From Gammaproteobacteria bacterium (GTDB lineage: Bacteria > Pseudomonadota > Gammaproteobacteria > Legionellales > Legionellaceae): a stretch of DNA of 64,000 nucleotides. Within the stretch, counting starts at the first letter, position 1; the number at the start of each line of letters is the position of its first letter. Below the pieces are notes generated by a model. That model did not search any database, was not told the origin of the DNA, and was given only the letters and a program-made list of their open reading frames with translations. Position numbers and translations under genes: made by a program. Of this stretch, positions 8,794 through 18,288 are shown piece by piece. The DNA is taken from the NCBI GenBank assembly GCA_030428185.1, contig JAUICE010000001.1, positions 30,232 through 94,231 on the forward strand, given 5' to 3'.

Positions 8794-9609
8794 ATGTCAG
8801 TGTCTGATAAAAATGAGCTACCTATAGGGGTTTTTGATTCAGGAATGGGTGGATTAACTGTACTTAAAGCATTAAAAGAAGCGCTACCACAAGAATCTTA
8901 TATATACCTAGGTGATACCGCACGCCTCCCCTATGGCACTAAAGGTCGTTTGACAGTAGTTCATTATGCAAGACAAATGGCCGCACTGTTACATGAGCGG
9001 GGCATTAAAATGCTTATTATTGCTTGTAACACGGCAACGATAGCTGCTTTAAGTGATTTACAATCATTATTTTCTGATATTCCGGTGATAGGTGTTATTC
9101 AGCTAGGTGCTAAAGCCTCCATTAACCAGAGTAGAAATCGTAAAATTTTAGTGTTAGCGACTGAAGCCACAGTACGATCTGAAAGCTATCCCAAACACAT
9201 TCATCATTTGTCTCCACAGTCGATAGTGACGTCTAAAGCATGTGGCTTATTCGTTGCCTTAGCGGAAGAGGGAATTATCGAGGGCCCGATTGTCGATGAA
9301 GCGATAAAAGCTTATTTAAAAGATGCTTACTCAGATGAAGACTGTGTACTATTGGGTTGCACGCACTTCCCTGTATTAAAAAAAGCCTTACAGGCTTATT
9401 TAGGGCAACAGGTTGTTCTTGTAGACCCTGCAATAGAAATAGCCAAAGCGGTGCGCACTTTACTTCAAGAGCAAAAATTACAAGCAAGGACAACCCTACC
9501 GTCAACTCAATATCTTGCTACTGATTTACCAGAGCGATTTAGTCGGGTAGGTGAAATTTTTTTAAAGGAGCCTATTGCTTTAAAAGCTATAGAGTTGGTA
9601 ACGGTCTAA
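8794..9609 (+). CDS. murI: Glutamate racemase
   Basis: Cytoplasmic enzyme making D-glutamate for peptidoglycan, 271 aa, normal length. It starts with IGVFDSGMGGLTVLKAL, carrying the catalytic-region Asp-Ser, and the LGDTARLPYG block follows. The two catalytic cysteines are in ACNTAT and GCTHFP. ATG at 8794 is preceded by GAGGT. It is monocistronic on the plus strand, flanked by unknown genes on the opposite strand. TATAAT at 8732-8737, inside a degenerate repeat tip, is the best visible -10 candidate. Confidence 0.96.
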   Translation: MSVSDKNELPIGVFDSGMGGLTVLKALKEALPQESYIYLGDTARLPYGTKGRLTVVHYARQMAALLHERGIKMLIIACNTATIAALSDLQSLFSDIPVIGVIQLGAKASINQSRNRKILVLATEATVRSESYPKHIHHLSPQSIVTSKACGLFVALAEEGIIEGPIVDEAIKAYLKDAYSDEDCVLLGCTHFPVLKKALQAYLGQQVVLVDPAIEIAKAVRTLLQEQKLQARTTLPSTQYLATDLPERFSRVGEIFLKEPIALKAIELVTV

Positions 9610-9615
9610 GCGATA

Positions 9616-11292
9616 TTAAATTACGACGTTGAGTGTTTTAAATAGCTTAAGCTGCTGCGAATAAAGTTCTTCATCTAAGTTGCCGTCACTATTTTTACAA
9701 ACGTCTGCGATTTGATCTCTTGATATCATACCTATTTCACCTGACTTTGCAGCTTGAAATAAGTCTACTCGTCGTAGTCTTCTGGCCTCTTGTTGTGCTT
9801 GACGTCGACTTTCTTCTTGATATATTTTTTCTTTATCAGCAAGATATTCTCTTATTGATTTATCATTTTGATAGTACGTACAAATGGGTTGGAATGCGAT
9901 CATCAATTTTTTTATTTGTTGTAATTGCAGCTTGTATTTTTCTTGATACTTTTTAGGAAGTTCTTTTTTACAAATAAAATCGATTTGCTCAACATCATTG
10001 GTACGATTGAAGCGTTTATATCTTCCGGTGAATAAGTCATTGATAGATGATTTATAGCTATTTAACTCTCGCGTAAACTCTATCATGGGCTTAAGTAGTG
10101 GCGTTAAAAGAGCTTTCAGTTGGGATTTTAAATAGCATTGAAAATCCATCTTAAAAACAACAAGTCCTGGCACACTGGTTAATGTTGATAGTAATTGATT
10201 TAAATTCTCAAAACATCTCGTCCAGTCATCGATACTACCAATATCCACACCTAGATATACTTTTGTACGCTCAGTTTTTAGTAAGCTCACTCTATCTGCT
10301 TTAATTTTAGCAAAATTTAAAAGTACTTTAGCGATGTGGCCTTCGATAATATTTTCACTGATAAGTGAGCTCATTAATTTTTGCCAAGGGCCATCAGCAT
10401 GCTGACTTTTCCTTTTTTCACAAGATTGAGCAAGTTGTTTAACGAGCAATTGTAAGAGTGAGCTATTATCATGTGGTAAGGGAAGTGTGTGTGTTTTTAT
10501 TGCATCTATCACTGAAGAAAGCTCATGGCTCGTATTTGCACTAATGAGCAGGCGATAGAGTAATTGTTCGTTTGTGTGTTGACTCTGTGTGCTTAACTGC
10601 GCACTTAACAGCGAGGGATCTTTTTTAGCACGTAGTAAAAAGCCTTCAAGAGTTAGCGACTGTAGTTTTGCTTCAGGGCTAGCTTTAAGTGTGTTAAGTT
10701 CTCTAGAAGATGGCGGTATGTCAGATCCATTAGCTGTTGCTTTAGCCTGTGGTATTTGACTTTTTGCAGATAAAAAAGAGTGAAACTTTTTCTTCATATT
10801 AGCTATCACATGTTCATTAAATTGACTGATGAGCAAGTTGAAAAAAGACTCTTGATTTTCAGTAAATTTCATATTTGGTTGATAGTTATTTAAGCTAGTT
10901 TGAAGCTTATTATGATATAGTGTACTCGTTATTTTATTTGTGATTTCTGTTTTTATCTTAAGCGCCTCAAACAAAGGAAGCAAAGAGAATACCTTGTCTA
11001 GATGTTCGATAAAATCACCACCATAAAAGCTGCAGACAAGTTTTGCTATAAATTTTCTATCGCGCTCTGCAAAGCTCATATTACTGCTTGAGCTTATCGC
11101 TTCAAGAAATTTAAATAGACCATCATCGTTAAATGCTCCAGGGATATGTTGGTTTGCCAACTCAAATATATCTCTAGCTAGCTTATATTCATGGTTTTTA
11201 ATACCACCTAAGAACGAAGGGAGATGGCGTCTGATAGTGCCGATTACGCCTCGTTTTAAACGATATTGATGTCTGATAAGATGCCAAGTCAT
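9616..11292 (-). CDS. Unassigned 558-aa helical protein, effector-like
   Basis: I do not recognise a family. The protein is hydrophilic, rich in Lys, Leu, Ser and Gln and mostly helical by composition. It has no signal peptide and no convincing membrane segment. A Ser/Ala/Gln-rich stretch at about 170-220 looks like a linker between an N-terminal domain (1-165) and a long C-terminal helical part. Around 495-525 is a charged Glu/Arg/Gln segment (EESRRQAQQEARRLRR) likely to be coiled coil. The acidic C-terminal stretch DGNLDEELYSQQ is compatible with Dot/Icm-type signals, but that is suggestive only. It stands alone between murI and pncC on the opposite strand. No ribosome site is evident at the first ATG. 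Confidence 0.6.
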   Translation of the reverse strand: MTWHLIRHQYRLKRGVIGTIRRHLPSFLGGIKNHEYKLARDIFELANQHIPGAFNDDGLFKFLEAISSSSNMSFAERDRKFIAKLVCSFYGGDFIEHLDKVFSLLPLFEALKIKTEITNKITSTLYHNKLQTSLNNYQPNMKFTENQESFFNLLISQFNEHVIANMKKKFHSFLSAKSQIPQAKATANGSDIPPSSRELNTLKASPEAKLQSLTLEGFLLRAKKDPSLLSAQLSTQSQHTNEQLLYRLLISANTSHELSSVIDAIKTHTLPLPHDNSSLLQLLVKQLAQSCEKRKSQHADGPWQKLMSSLISENIIEGHIAKVLLNFAKIKADRVSLLKTERTKVYLGVDIGSIDDWTRCFENLNQLLSTLTSVPGLVVFKMDFQCYLKSQLKALLTPLLKPMIEFTRELNSYKSSINDLFTGRYKRFNRTNDVEQIDFICKKELPKKYQEKYKLQLQQIKKLMIAFQPICTYYQNDKSIREYLADKEKIYQEESRRQAQQEARRLRRVDLFQAAKSGEIGMISRDQIADVCKNSDGNLDEELYSQQLKLFKTLNVVI

Positions 11293-11411
11293 GTTTTGGT
11301 TGAAAAAGCTTAGTTGTTAACGATCGTAAATATACCGTAAATAATTTAACAATTCATTAACAAAATAGTTTTTTTTGTAAAGATTTTATCCTTTATGACG
11401 ATGAGTATGCG

Positions 11412-11897
11412 ATGAATTTAGATAACCTGTTGATTAATATTGCAAAAAGATTAAAGCAAACTGGCCGGAGATTGGTTACGGCTGAGTCTTGTACTGGGGG
11501 CTCTATCAGCTCCGTTATTACATCGATACCGGGGAGCTCCGAATGGTTTGATAGAGCTTATATTACCTATAGCAATCGAGCCAAGAAGGAAATGCTTGGT
11601 GTTAGTGATAATACGTTAAGCCAATATGGAGCAGTGAGCCGTGAAACAGTCTGTTCGATGGCTGAAGGTGCTCTGCTAAAAGAGGACGACTCAATCGCAG
11701 TTGCGGTAAGTGGTATCGCGGGTCCTGATGGTGGCTCAAAGGAAAAGCCTGTCGGTACCGTTTGGATTGGATGGTGTCAAAACAGCCAAGCACCTGAGGC
11801 TGAGGTGTTTTTATTTACAGGTGATCGAGAAGCGATTCGCCAGGCTGCAGTATTTGAAGCACTCAGTGGAATACTGGATAGATTGATGAGGGGTTAA
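11412..11897 (+). CDS. pncC: Nicotinamide-nucleotide amidohydrolase (CinA C-terminal type)
   Basis: Deamidates NMN to NaMN in pyridine nucleotide salvage, 161 aa, the usual size of stand-alone PncC (YgaD). Conserved blocks: LVTAESCTGGSISSVITSIPGSS with the catalytic Ser/Cys region, YSNRAKKEMLGV, and VAVSGIAGPDGGS...KPVGTVWIGW. The start is ATG at 11412, just after ATGAGTATGCG, so a slightly longer N-terminus is possible. It is often next to recA in gammaproteobacteria; here no recA is present within the window. Confidence 0.93.
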   Translation: MNLDNLLINIAKRLKQTGRRLVTAESCTGGSISSVITSIPGSSEWFDRAYITYSNRAKKEMLGVSDNTLSQYGAVSRETVCSMAEGALLKEDDSIAVAVSGIAGPDGGSKEKPVGTVWIGWCQNSQAPEAEVFLFTGDREAIRQAAVFEALSGILDRLMRG

Positions 11898-11903
11898 AAT
11901 AGC

Positions 11904-12236
11904 CTACCACCCACCTTGGTAGGGGCGATGGTATTTCATTTCACGATTCGTTTTACCGTAATGACAGTGTAACTTGCAGACACGAGTGCATGTCTCTTTA
12001 TCCCAAAAGGGATGATAGTCGATGGCAAATCGCCTTTTAGGGTTAACTTTTCCGGGTAGATTTTGATAGATATTGAGTCCACCGCCACCTTTTTTATAAA
12101 GGTGTAAAGCGGCGTGGTAGCCATTGCGTTTAAAAAGTGCATAAGAGGCAAGCGTGGTGACGACAAAGGTGGCAGCGACTTTTTGCTCGTCTGAAAATAA
12201 GGGCGTTGTTTTGTTGGACTCGTTAGGCATGATCAT
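11904..12236 (-). CDS. Small His/Cys-rich protein with membrane-like N-terminus, unassigned
   Basis: A 110-aa frame that looks genuine. An N-terminal hydrophobic stretch (residues about 19-36, VAATFVVTTLASYALF) is followed by a Gly-rich turn. The C-terminal part has regular His, Trp and Cys spacing: YHPFWDKETC, then KLHCHYG, ending in YHRPYQGG. The pattern H-P-F...L-H-x-H...H-R-P is reminiscent of C-terminal toxin domains of polymorphic toxins, but I cannot name a family. A second ATG lies two codons in; neither has a clear ribosome site. The stop lies 7 bases from the pncC stop, tail to tail. Confidence 0.55.
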   Translation of the reverse strand: MIMPNESNKTTPLFSDEQKVAATFVVTTLASYALFKRNGYHAALHLYKKGGGGLNIYQNLPGKVNPKRRFAIDYHPFWDKETCTRVCKLHCHYGKTNREMKYHRPYQGGW

Positions 12237-12303
12237 GATTGTATGGCAGCAATAATTGATTAATATATTAGCATATAGAGCTTTATTCTGTCAATAGTTG
12301 TTC

Positions 12304-14184
12304 CTAAACGACAGGACGCTTCATTGCACGGTGATAGTTGGTATTAGCATCATTAGCATCAATTTTTTCTTTGGCTTTATTCAATGTTTCTGACAGCTTC
12401 TCTTTTGAGGTTTCAATAATCTCAAGATGGTCGCTAGCCCGTAGCAACTTTTCGATGCTTAACTGCCCAACCTTTTGTTGGCATAAACGATGATCTTGTA
12501 TGTGTATGAGGCGACTTTCATTATAAACAGCCTCACTTAGCGATGAAAGCGTTGTAAATTGCCTTTCGTATCGAAATACTTCTTTATACATGTGCTCGGC
12601 ACGTTCCCTGCTCTGCTCAAAAGTTCCTTTAATAAAAGTAGCGAGTTCACCTTTTTCAACCATAGAGATAAATGTGTTACGAGTCACTTCATCTTCATGT
12701 AGCATGTAGTAGGTGATAACTTCGAGACATTTTAGTTTTGCGCTTTGATAAGCAAAGTTGGGTTTGCTTGAAAGGTGTTGTTGCTGCTCAACCTCCAAGA
12801 TCATTGCTTGATAAAGTTTTGGTGCATCTAAACCATCATTTATTTTATTACTTATAGACTCAAGAAAGGGCTCATCTATTAGTAGATGTGCAAGCTGTTT
12901 GTTGGCCTCTAAGTATTTTAATACAAAGAGGGGATCTTTTTTTAGTGCGCTTGCCGTATCATGTGTTTCAGCTGCAAGCGTTTTTATTTTTGTTGAAATG
13001 GTTTTTAATTCTTTTTCATAGGCGTTCACAGATTCAAGAGCGGCTTTAAGTAACTCCTCACCCATATTATTTTTTTGTAACTCGTCAATAATTTCTGGAG
13101 TAAGTAAGTTTTCAATGTCGTTAATAGCAGCTCCTTCTTTGATCATTTTAGCAATTCTTACCCCGGTGCTTGCTAGCGACACTGAAGAAGATGCAATCTT
13201 TGTTAGCAGTAATGCAGTAACTGGCACTGAAAGTCCAGCAGAGTACACAGCTAAAGCACCACTTAAGACAATTCCAACGCCTGTTAACACATGTTTGGCA
13301 GCATTTAATTGCTTAGCGGTCCTTTTTTTACGATGAGCGCGGCGAGTAAATGTTGCTGTCATTAAGTGGCAAAGTGCATGATTGCTTTCATCCAAGGCGG
13401 CTGCGCAATCAATATCTTTGGCAAGTGTTTGTCGAAAAGGTATTAAAAGCTCGCTAAATAGCTGACTAAAGGCGTTGATTGCATCTTCATCTTTTTCTGG
13501 ATCAAGCAAACTTAAAAAAGTGGCAATTTCTCCTAGAGAAATTGGCGGTCTTTCCATGTTTTCTTTATCGATATTTTTTAGAGAGTTTAAGAATCCTTTT
13601 ATCAGCTCTAAACGTTTTTCTTCTGTATTTAAATGTTTCTCGAAAAAACGAATAGCATCACCACGTTTTTGTCTTACTAGCTTTTTATTGATAATAGGAA
13701 ATAAATTATGATGTGCTTTATCTTGAACGACTTCTAACGGTAGGTTATATAAAAGGCGTAAAATATTGTCGTGTTTTTCAGGTTTAGTTACAAGTAAACT
13801 AATTTTTAAGCGCTTTAATGCTTCGTTGTGTTGTGCTTTAGCATTTAAATAAATGTCTTTGACAGAGTGCTTGGGCTTATCTGCTATCCCTAGCCCCTGA
13901 ATTGTTTCAATTGCACTAGGTAGTGCACATAGAAAACTTAATCCAGAGGCGGCAAGCGAGGCTTCAGTCAGTCCTTTAGCGCCAGAGAGACCGGCGGCAA
14001 CTAGACTATGTGTGACAGCCTGTGTTGTTGAGGCGACGGTTTTTCCTAAATAAGCAGCACGCTTTATCGCAGGTTCATGATTGACTTTAATTTGCAGAGC
14101 AGCATAACTACTTGCACTTAATAACGAGTTATTTGCAGAGTAAATGCTCACGGTAATTTGAGCTAACTGTTCACTAATAGGCAT
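12304..14184 (-). CDS. Unassigned 626-aa protein with hydrophobic segments, effector-like
   Basis: Not recognised. Residues about 40-90 are Ala/Ser/Gly-rich and semi-hydrophobic. A second, stronger hydrophobic pair lies at about 300-345 (HVLTGVGIVLSGALAVYSAG, then a further Ser/Ala/Leu segment), preceded by the basic run RRAHRKKRTAK. This could form a membrane hairpin. The remainder is helical with Lys/Glu-rich heptad-like stretches towards the C-terminus. No Sec signal peptide. The start at 14184 is favoured because AGGGA lies 6-7 bases before it; ATG at 14190 is too close to that site. The layout (long helices around a hydrophobic hairpin) fits a host-membrane-inserting effector, which is inference only. 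Confidence 0.6.
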   Translation of the reverse strand: MPISEQLAQITVSIYSANNSLLSASSYAALQIKVNHEPAIKRAAYLGKTVASTTQAVTHSLVAAGLSGAKGLTEASLAASGLSFLCALPSAIETIQGLGIADKPKHSVKDIYLNAKAQHNEALKRLKISLLVTKPEKHDNILRLLYNLPLEVVQDKAHHNLFPIINKKLVRQKRGDAIRFFEKHLNTEEKRLELIKGFLNSLKNIDKENMERPPISLGEIATFLSLLDPEKDEDAINAFSQLFSELLIPFRQTLAKDIDCAAALDESNHALCHLMTATFTRRAHRKKRTAKQLNAAKHVLTGVGIVLSGALAVYSAGLSVPVTALLLTKIASSSVSLASTGVRIAKMIKEGAAINDIENLLTPEIIDELQKNNMGEELLKAALESVNAYEKELKTISTKIKTLAAETHDTASALKKDPLFVLKYLEANKQLAHLLIDEPFLESISNKINDGLDAPKLYQAMILEVEQQQHLSSKPNFAYQSAKLKCLEVITYYMLHEDEVTRNTFISMVEKGELATFIKGTFEQSRERAEHMYKEVFRYERQFTTLSSLSEAVYNESRLIHIQDHRLCQQKVGQLSIEKLLRASDHLEIIETSKEKLSETLNKAKEKIDANDANTNYHRAMKRPVV

Positions 14185-14389
14185 ATTCATTCCCTGAATT
14201 TTTTAATTAATATATAGCAATAAGCATCATTTTTGTCATAAAAAAATCACTTAGCACTTAGATTTTCGCCTAACTAACCTTATTATTTTTAATATGTTTT
14301 TATTTAAAAGTGATTAATATGTAATCATATTGGTGTTTTTGGTCTAAAATTGTTAAATACAGTCAGTAAGATGTGTTTTGGGGTGTTAA

Positions 14390-15841
14390 ATGGAATTAAA
14401 AGAGTTTTTGCAAATAGCTCAACAATTCACTCAGCAAGAAATTGATAGAATTGCTGATGATAGGGAGATTATAAAACATTATCAATCGATTACAGTTGAA
14501 AACTATGATGATTTTCTAAGACAAACTCGTGAATATTTAGATGGTGATACGAAAGCTTTTAATACGATTTATGATGTTGCAGTACTGAGTGGGCACTCTG
14601 GGGCACATATAGAAAAGCTAGCCAATGGGTTATTGTATAGGCGTACTAAAAAAGCTCAGGAAACCTTCAAACTAGCATTAAAAAATAAGCAGTACCGTAG
14701 ATTTATTTTGGGATGCTCTTTATCGCAATTAACAGCTGATATTTTGGTACATGCAGCAAGGCTTGCGAAATACGGACTGTTAACTTCAACTGCTAAGAGT
14801 GCTTTATTTGATCCAGATGTCATAAGCTACATCAAAGATAAAAATATTGATCCTAAAAATAATGCATTACCACAAACAAGGATCCCTTTAGAGCTCGCAG
14901 GGATTTATCCCGCAAGAGATCCCTTTGTTCATTTTTTGATTCATATTGGAAAGTTTAAGTTTAAAGATGCACAAAAACTGTATCATTGTCCGCGATTAAA
15001 AAATAAATTTTTACAAGCAAAGTTTGTAGAACTTCCTTCAATACTTAGAGATGCCGAGCAAATCATTAAAAATGGGCAAGAAGATATTAGCGCTGAGGAT
15101 GAATCGATTTATTCTGTGCCAACCGATGATCAATCTCTATCAAAAGCGTTAAGTCTAATTCCAGGCCTTAGTGCTGAGCTTATTGAAAGTGCCTTAACTA
15201 ATTCTGGTTTTATCGAGTACATGCGTGGAGAGGCACCTATAAGATATCTAAAGAATTTTAGTCACACTCACCTTAGAATTGCAGCGATGCTTGCGAATAG
15301 AGGTAGTGGCTTTCATGATGCAAAAGTGTTTGAAGTGTTAGAGCAACCAGGTGTAGTGGATTATTTATCACGAATGAGTGAAGTGGCATTTAATGCGCTC
15401 ACACCAGTAGATCTCAATGAAATTTCTGGCCGTGTTAAACATCATCGCCAGTTAGCCATGAAGTTTAGAAATGAGTTGCCGGGTTCAAAATATTTAAATA
15501 AGCTGGAGTTAGAAAAAGCCTGTAAAAATCCCTTTTTCTTAAAATATATCACTAAAGATTTATCTTTTGCTCAAGTTGAGCAGGCTGTTCGTTTGTCCTG
15601 TGTGGGTATTTTAGATGAGCAATACGCAAAAATTCTTGCTGAAGATAAAGTATTTGCGCGTCAACTTAAAAATACAACAGGACTTAGCTTTAGTTCTATA
15701 CCAACCGTTGAGGAAAGAAAAAGTAAGCTAGATGCGTGTTATCAACAACATCAGCAGTCTCCGACCTATGATACCTTGGGCGGCTTAAAAGAACCTAAGA
15801 ATAAAGGAGACTCTACCTATGCTAGAATAGAGAAACGATAA
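14390..15841 (+). CDS. Unassigned 483-aa protein with C-terminal tyrosine motifs
   Basis: No family recognised. The protein is helical and basic, without signal peptide or membrane segment. Residues about 100-220 and 240-430 look like two helical domains. Three tyrosines sit in short acidic or proline-bearing contexts: ESIYSVP (Tyr241) between the domains, and SPTYDTL (Tyr460) and STYARI (Tyr477) in a disordered Gln/Pro/Lys tail. STYARI fits the (S/I/V/L)-x-Y-x-x-(I/V/L) consensus, and ESIYSVP recalls EPIYA-type sites. Bacterial effectors phosphorylated in host cells carry such motifs, so a host-directed role is possible. GGGGTGTTA precedes the ATG. It stands alone, between two minus-strand genes. 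Confidence 0.62.
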   Translation: MELKEFLQIAQQFTQQEIDRIADDREIIKHYQSITVENYDDFLRQTREYLDGDTKAFNTIYDVAVLSGHSGAHIEKLANGLLYRRTKKAQETFKLALKNKQYRRFILGCSLSQLTADILVHAARLAKYGLLTSTAKSALFDPDVISYIKDKNIDPKNNALPQTRIPLELAGIYPARDPFVHFLIHIGKFKFKDAQKLYHCPRLKNKFLQAKFVELPSILRDAEQIIKNGQEDISAEDESIYSVPTDDQSLSKALSLIPGLSAELIESALTNSGFIEYMRGEAPIRYLKNFSHTHLRIAAMLANRGSGFHDAKVFEVLEQPGVVDYLSRMSEVAFNALTPVDLNEISGRVKHHRQLAMKFRNELPGSKYLNKLELEKACKNPFFLKYITKDLSFAQVEQAVRLSCVGILDEQYAKILAEDKVFARQLKNTTGLSFSSIPTVEERKSKLDACYQQHQQSPTYDTLGGLKEPKNKGDSTYARIEKR

Positions 15842-15899
15842 TTAACTAAATGTTAAAAGATAAGTCTATTGATGTGTTTTTTGATAAACTGTTGAGAGA

Positions 15900-16844
15900 C
15901 TATACGAGTTTTGATAGTGCTTCTATTAGCTTGTCTGCAATATTAATCTCTGTTTCAGCGCAGAGCTCTCTAAGTCCTGTGGGACTCGTGACATTTATTT
16001 CAGTGATATAATCGCCAATTAAATCTAGACCAGCAAAAATAATTCCTTTTTCTTTTAACCTAGGGGCAACTTTTTGACAAAGGGCAAGCTCTTTTTGACT
16101 TAATCGGCCAACCTGTCCCTTAGCGCCACGAGCTAAGTTACCTCTCGTGTCATCTCCCTGAGGAATACGTGCAAGACCATAGGGAATCACTTCTCCATTT
16201 ACGACTAACACACGTTTATCACCAGTCGTTTTAATCTCAGGTATATAGCGCTGTGCCATAATCGGAGTTTGACCATTCTCGGTGAGTATTTCTAAAATAA
16301 CATTGATATTGTCGCCATGTTCATTAACATGAAAAATATTATGTCCACCCATGCCCTCCAAGGGCTTATAAACTACATTGCCTATATCTAAAAAGAATGT
16401 TTTTAGGCGATTGATATCTTGACTGATGAGTGTTGGCGGAGAAATATCAGAAAAGAAACGAGTGCTATATTTCTCATTAAAGTCTCTTAAGGCTTGTGGA
16501 TGATTAAATACTTGAACGTCCTCTTTTAAAGCGAGATCTAACCAATAGGTGGCATAGATATAATTCATATCAAAAGGAGGATCTTTACGCATAAGGATGA
16601 CATCAACAAAATTAGCCGTCGTTTCCTGTATTTTACCTATTTGATACCAGTCATTCTCATCTTTGTGATTTAACTTAAGCTCAGCAAGCTTCATATATGA
16701 GTTCTGATTTTTGACCCAAATATCAGTGGAGGTTGTAAAAAAAACAGTGCATCCTTTTTTTGATGCAGCGCGCATTAAAGCGATAGTGGTATCTTTTTTG
16801 GGGTTAAGAGACTCAATGGGGTCGATAATAAATAAAATTTTCAT
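15900..16844 (-). CDS. gshB: Glutathione synthetase
   Basis: ATP-grasp ligase joining gamma-glutamylcysteine and glycine, 314 aa (E. coli 315). It begins MKILFIIDPIESLNPKKDTT, the usual GshB N-terminus. Later blocks are RKDPPFDMNYIYATYWLDLA, VYKPLEGMGGHNIF (ATP-grasp glycine loop), PYGLARIP, and the metal-binding ending DLIGDYITEINVTSPTGLREL. Its ATG overlaps the end of the upstream ligase gene by 4 bases, so gshA-gshB form a translationally coupled operon. Confidence 0.97.
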   Translation of the reverse strand: MKILFIIDPIESLNPKKDTTIALMRAASKKGCTVFFTTSTDIWVKNQNSYMKLAELKLNHKDENDWYQIGKIQETTANFVDVILMRKDPPFDMNYIYATYWLDLALKEDVQVFNHPQALRDFNEKYSTRFFSDISPPTLISQDINRLKTFFLDIGNVVYKPLEGMGGHNIFHVNEHGDNINVILEILTENGQTPIMAQRYIPEIKTTGDKRVLVVNGEVIPYGLARIPQGDDTRGNLARGAKGQVGRLSQKELALCQKVAPRLKEKGIIFAGLDLIGDYITEINVTSPTGLRELCAETEINIADKLIEALSKLV

Positions 16845-18118
16845 AAGCTATGACTCTCTATTTGAGCAATTTCTCTAGCGGCGGCCAGAGCAGCTAACCT
16901 AGCAACCACACCATAAGCATAAAATCGATTATATTCTTCCTCTGGATAATGACATGGTTTTGCAAACGCTAGCGGTTCAAAGTGCATGCCAGGAGTATTC
17001 AGGCTTTCATCAAAAGCTTTACCTTTATGAACGCGATAAAAACCGCCAATCACATGATGCCCAATCATATAGACAACAGGCTCACAAATTGCATTGTCGG
17101 CTCTCCAACGCTCGAGTGTAGGTACACCTTCTTGAATAATGACGCGAGATATTTTTTGTGAACCTTTTGAGCTAGCCATTTTTTTTCGCATTTTTCGATT
17201 TAGATTTAGAATTTCTTGACCACTTTTGACCATCATGACACCCATACCATAGGTACCGCTATCAGCCTTTACAAAAGCAAACGGTTCATGATTAATGTCT
17301 AATGAAGCATATTGCTCTGTAATCTGTGCTAAAAGAGTATCTACAGCAGTTGCTACTCGTTCGAGACCCTCTTGATTCATGAAGTCGACGTTTTCACAGG
17401 TAGTAAATTGTGGACTAATGAGCCATGGGTTGATATCAATTAACGCAGAAAATTCTTTAACAACTTCATCGAAAACAGAAAAATGTTGAGATTTTAGACG
17501 ATTCGTCCAACCCAATTTTTCAGTCGGCCTGATCCATTGTTCGATATTTAATAGCTCTTCTGGAACGCCATCAGAAAGATCGTTATTTAATAAAATTAAG
17601 CACGGACTAAAGTTATCAGTGATAATACGGTTTTGTTGTCTTTTGATAGGATGAAAGGTAAGTGTTTTGCCATTATGCGTGTTTAAAGTAAATACCTCTT
17701 GATGCTTTTTATCTAAAGAGCCTATACGGATATCAAAGCCGGCTTTAGAAAAAATATCAAAAAGCACACTTAAACTATCTAGATAAAAAGGATTCCTTGT
17801 ATGGCTTTCTGGAAGTAACAAAATTTTTTTACATCCAGGTAATGATTCAACCAAAATACTCTGTGCGGCTTGAACACAAAGTGCATGAAAATCAGGGTTT
17901 AAGTTATTAAATCCTGCAGGAAAAAGATTGGTGTCCACAGGTGCGAGCTTAAATCCTGCGTTACGAAGATCCACAGAGGAGGTAATAGGCGCTGGAGTTG
18001 TTGGCCATTGCTGGCGAAACCACGTTTCAATGCTCACTTGGTGCTCGAGAATGGTTTTCTCTAACGTTTGCAAAGGGATGGTGTTTGCCGTTGTTAGGTG
18101 TGGAACTGGATTTATCAA
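16841..18118 (-). CDS. gshA: Glutamate--cysteine ligase, Acidithiobacillus-type GshA
   Basis: First step of glutathione synthesis, 425 aa. The sequence matches the proteobacterial GshA family typified by Acidithiobacillus ferrooxidans, which is unrelated in sequence to E. coli GshA. Segments seen include LLPESHTRNPFYLDSL, FVKADSGTYGMGVMMV, GVPTLERWRAD and GHHVIGGFYRVH. Operon partnership with gshB supports the role. The start is TTG at 18118, with GGAGT 6 bases upstream and no closer ATG. It is divergent from dps, with a 170-base shared upstream region. Confidence 0.92.
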   Translation of the reverse strand: MINPVPHLTTANTIPLQTLEKTILEHQVSIETWFRQQWPTTPAPITSSVDLRNAGFKLAPVDTNLFPAGFNNLNPDFHALCVQAAQSILVESLPGCKKILLLPESHTRNPFYLDSLSVLFDIFSKAGFDIRIGSLDKKHQEVFTLNTHNGKTLTFHPIKRQQNRIITDNFSPCLILLNNDLSDGVPEELLNIEQWIRPTEKLGWTNRLKSQHFSVFDEVVKEFSALIDINPWLISPQFTTCENVDFMNQEGLERVATAVDTLLAQITEQYASLDINHEPFAFVKADSGTYGMGVMMVKSGQEILNLNRKMRKKMASSKGSQKISRVIIQEGVPTLERWRADNAICEPVVYMIGHHVIGGFYRVHKGKAFDESLNTPGMHFEPLAFAKPCHYPEEEYNRFYAYGVVARLAALAAAREIAQIESHSL

Positions 18119-18288
18119 GAGTTCACTCCATCGTTTAAATGCGTTTGAGTGTATCTAAGATTAAAAATGATTAATAGAGTTGTTATGATAGTTTTTGACT
18201 ATGATATTGATATTTAAGATTCATTTTTCTTGCTAGTCCGATTACACTATTCTTTCATTAATGTAGTGACGTTGTTTGAGGATACGAT

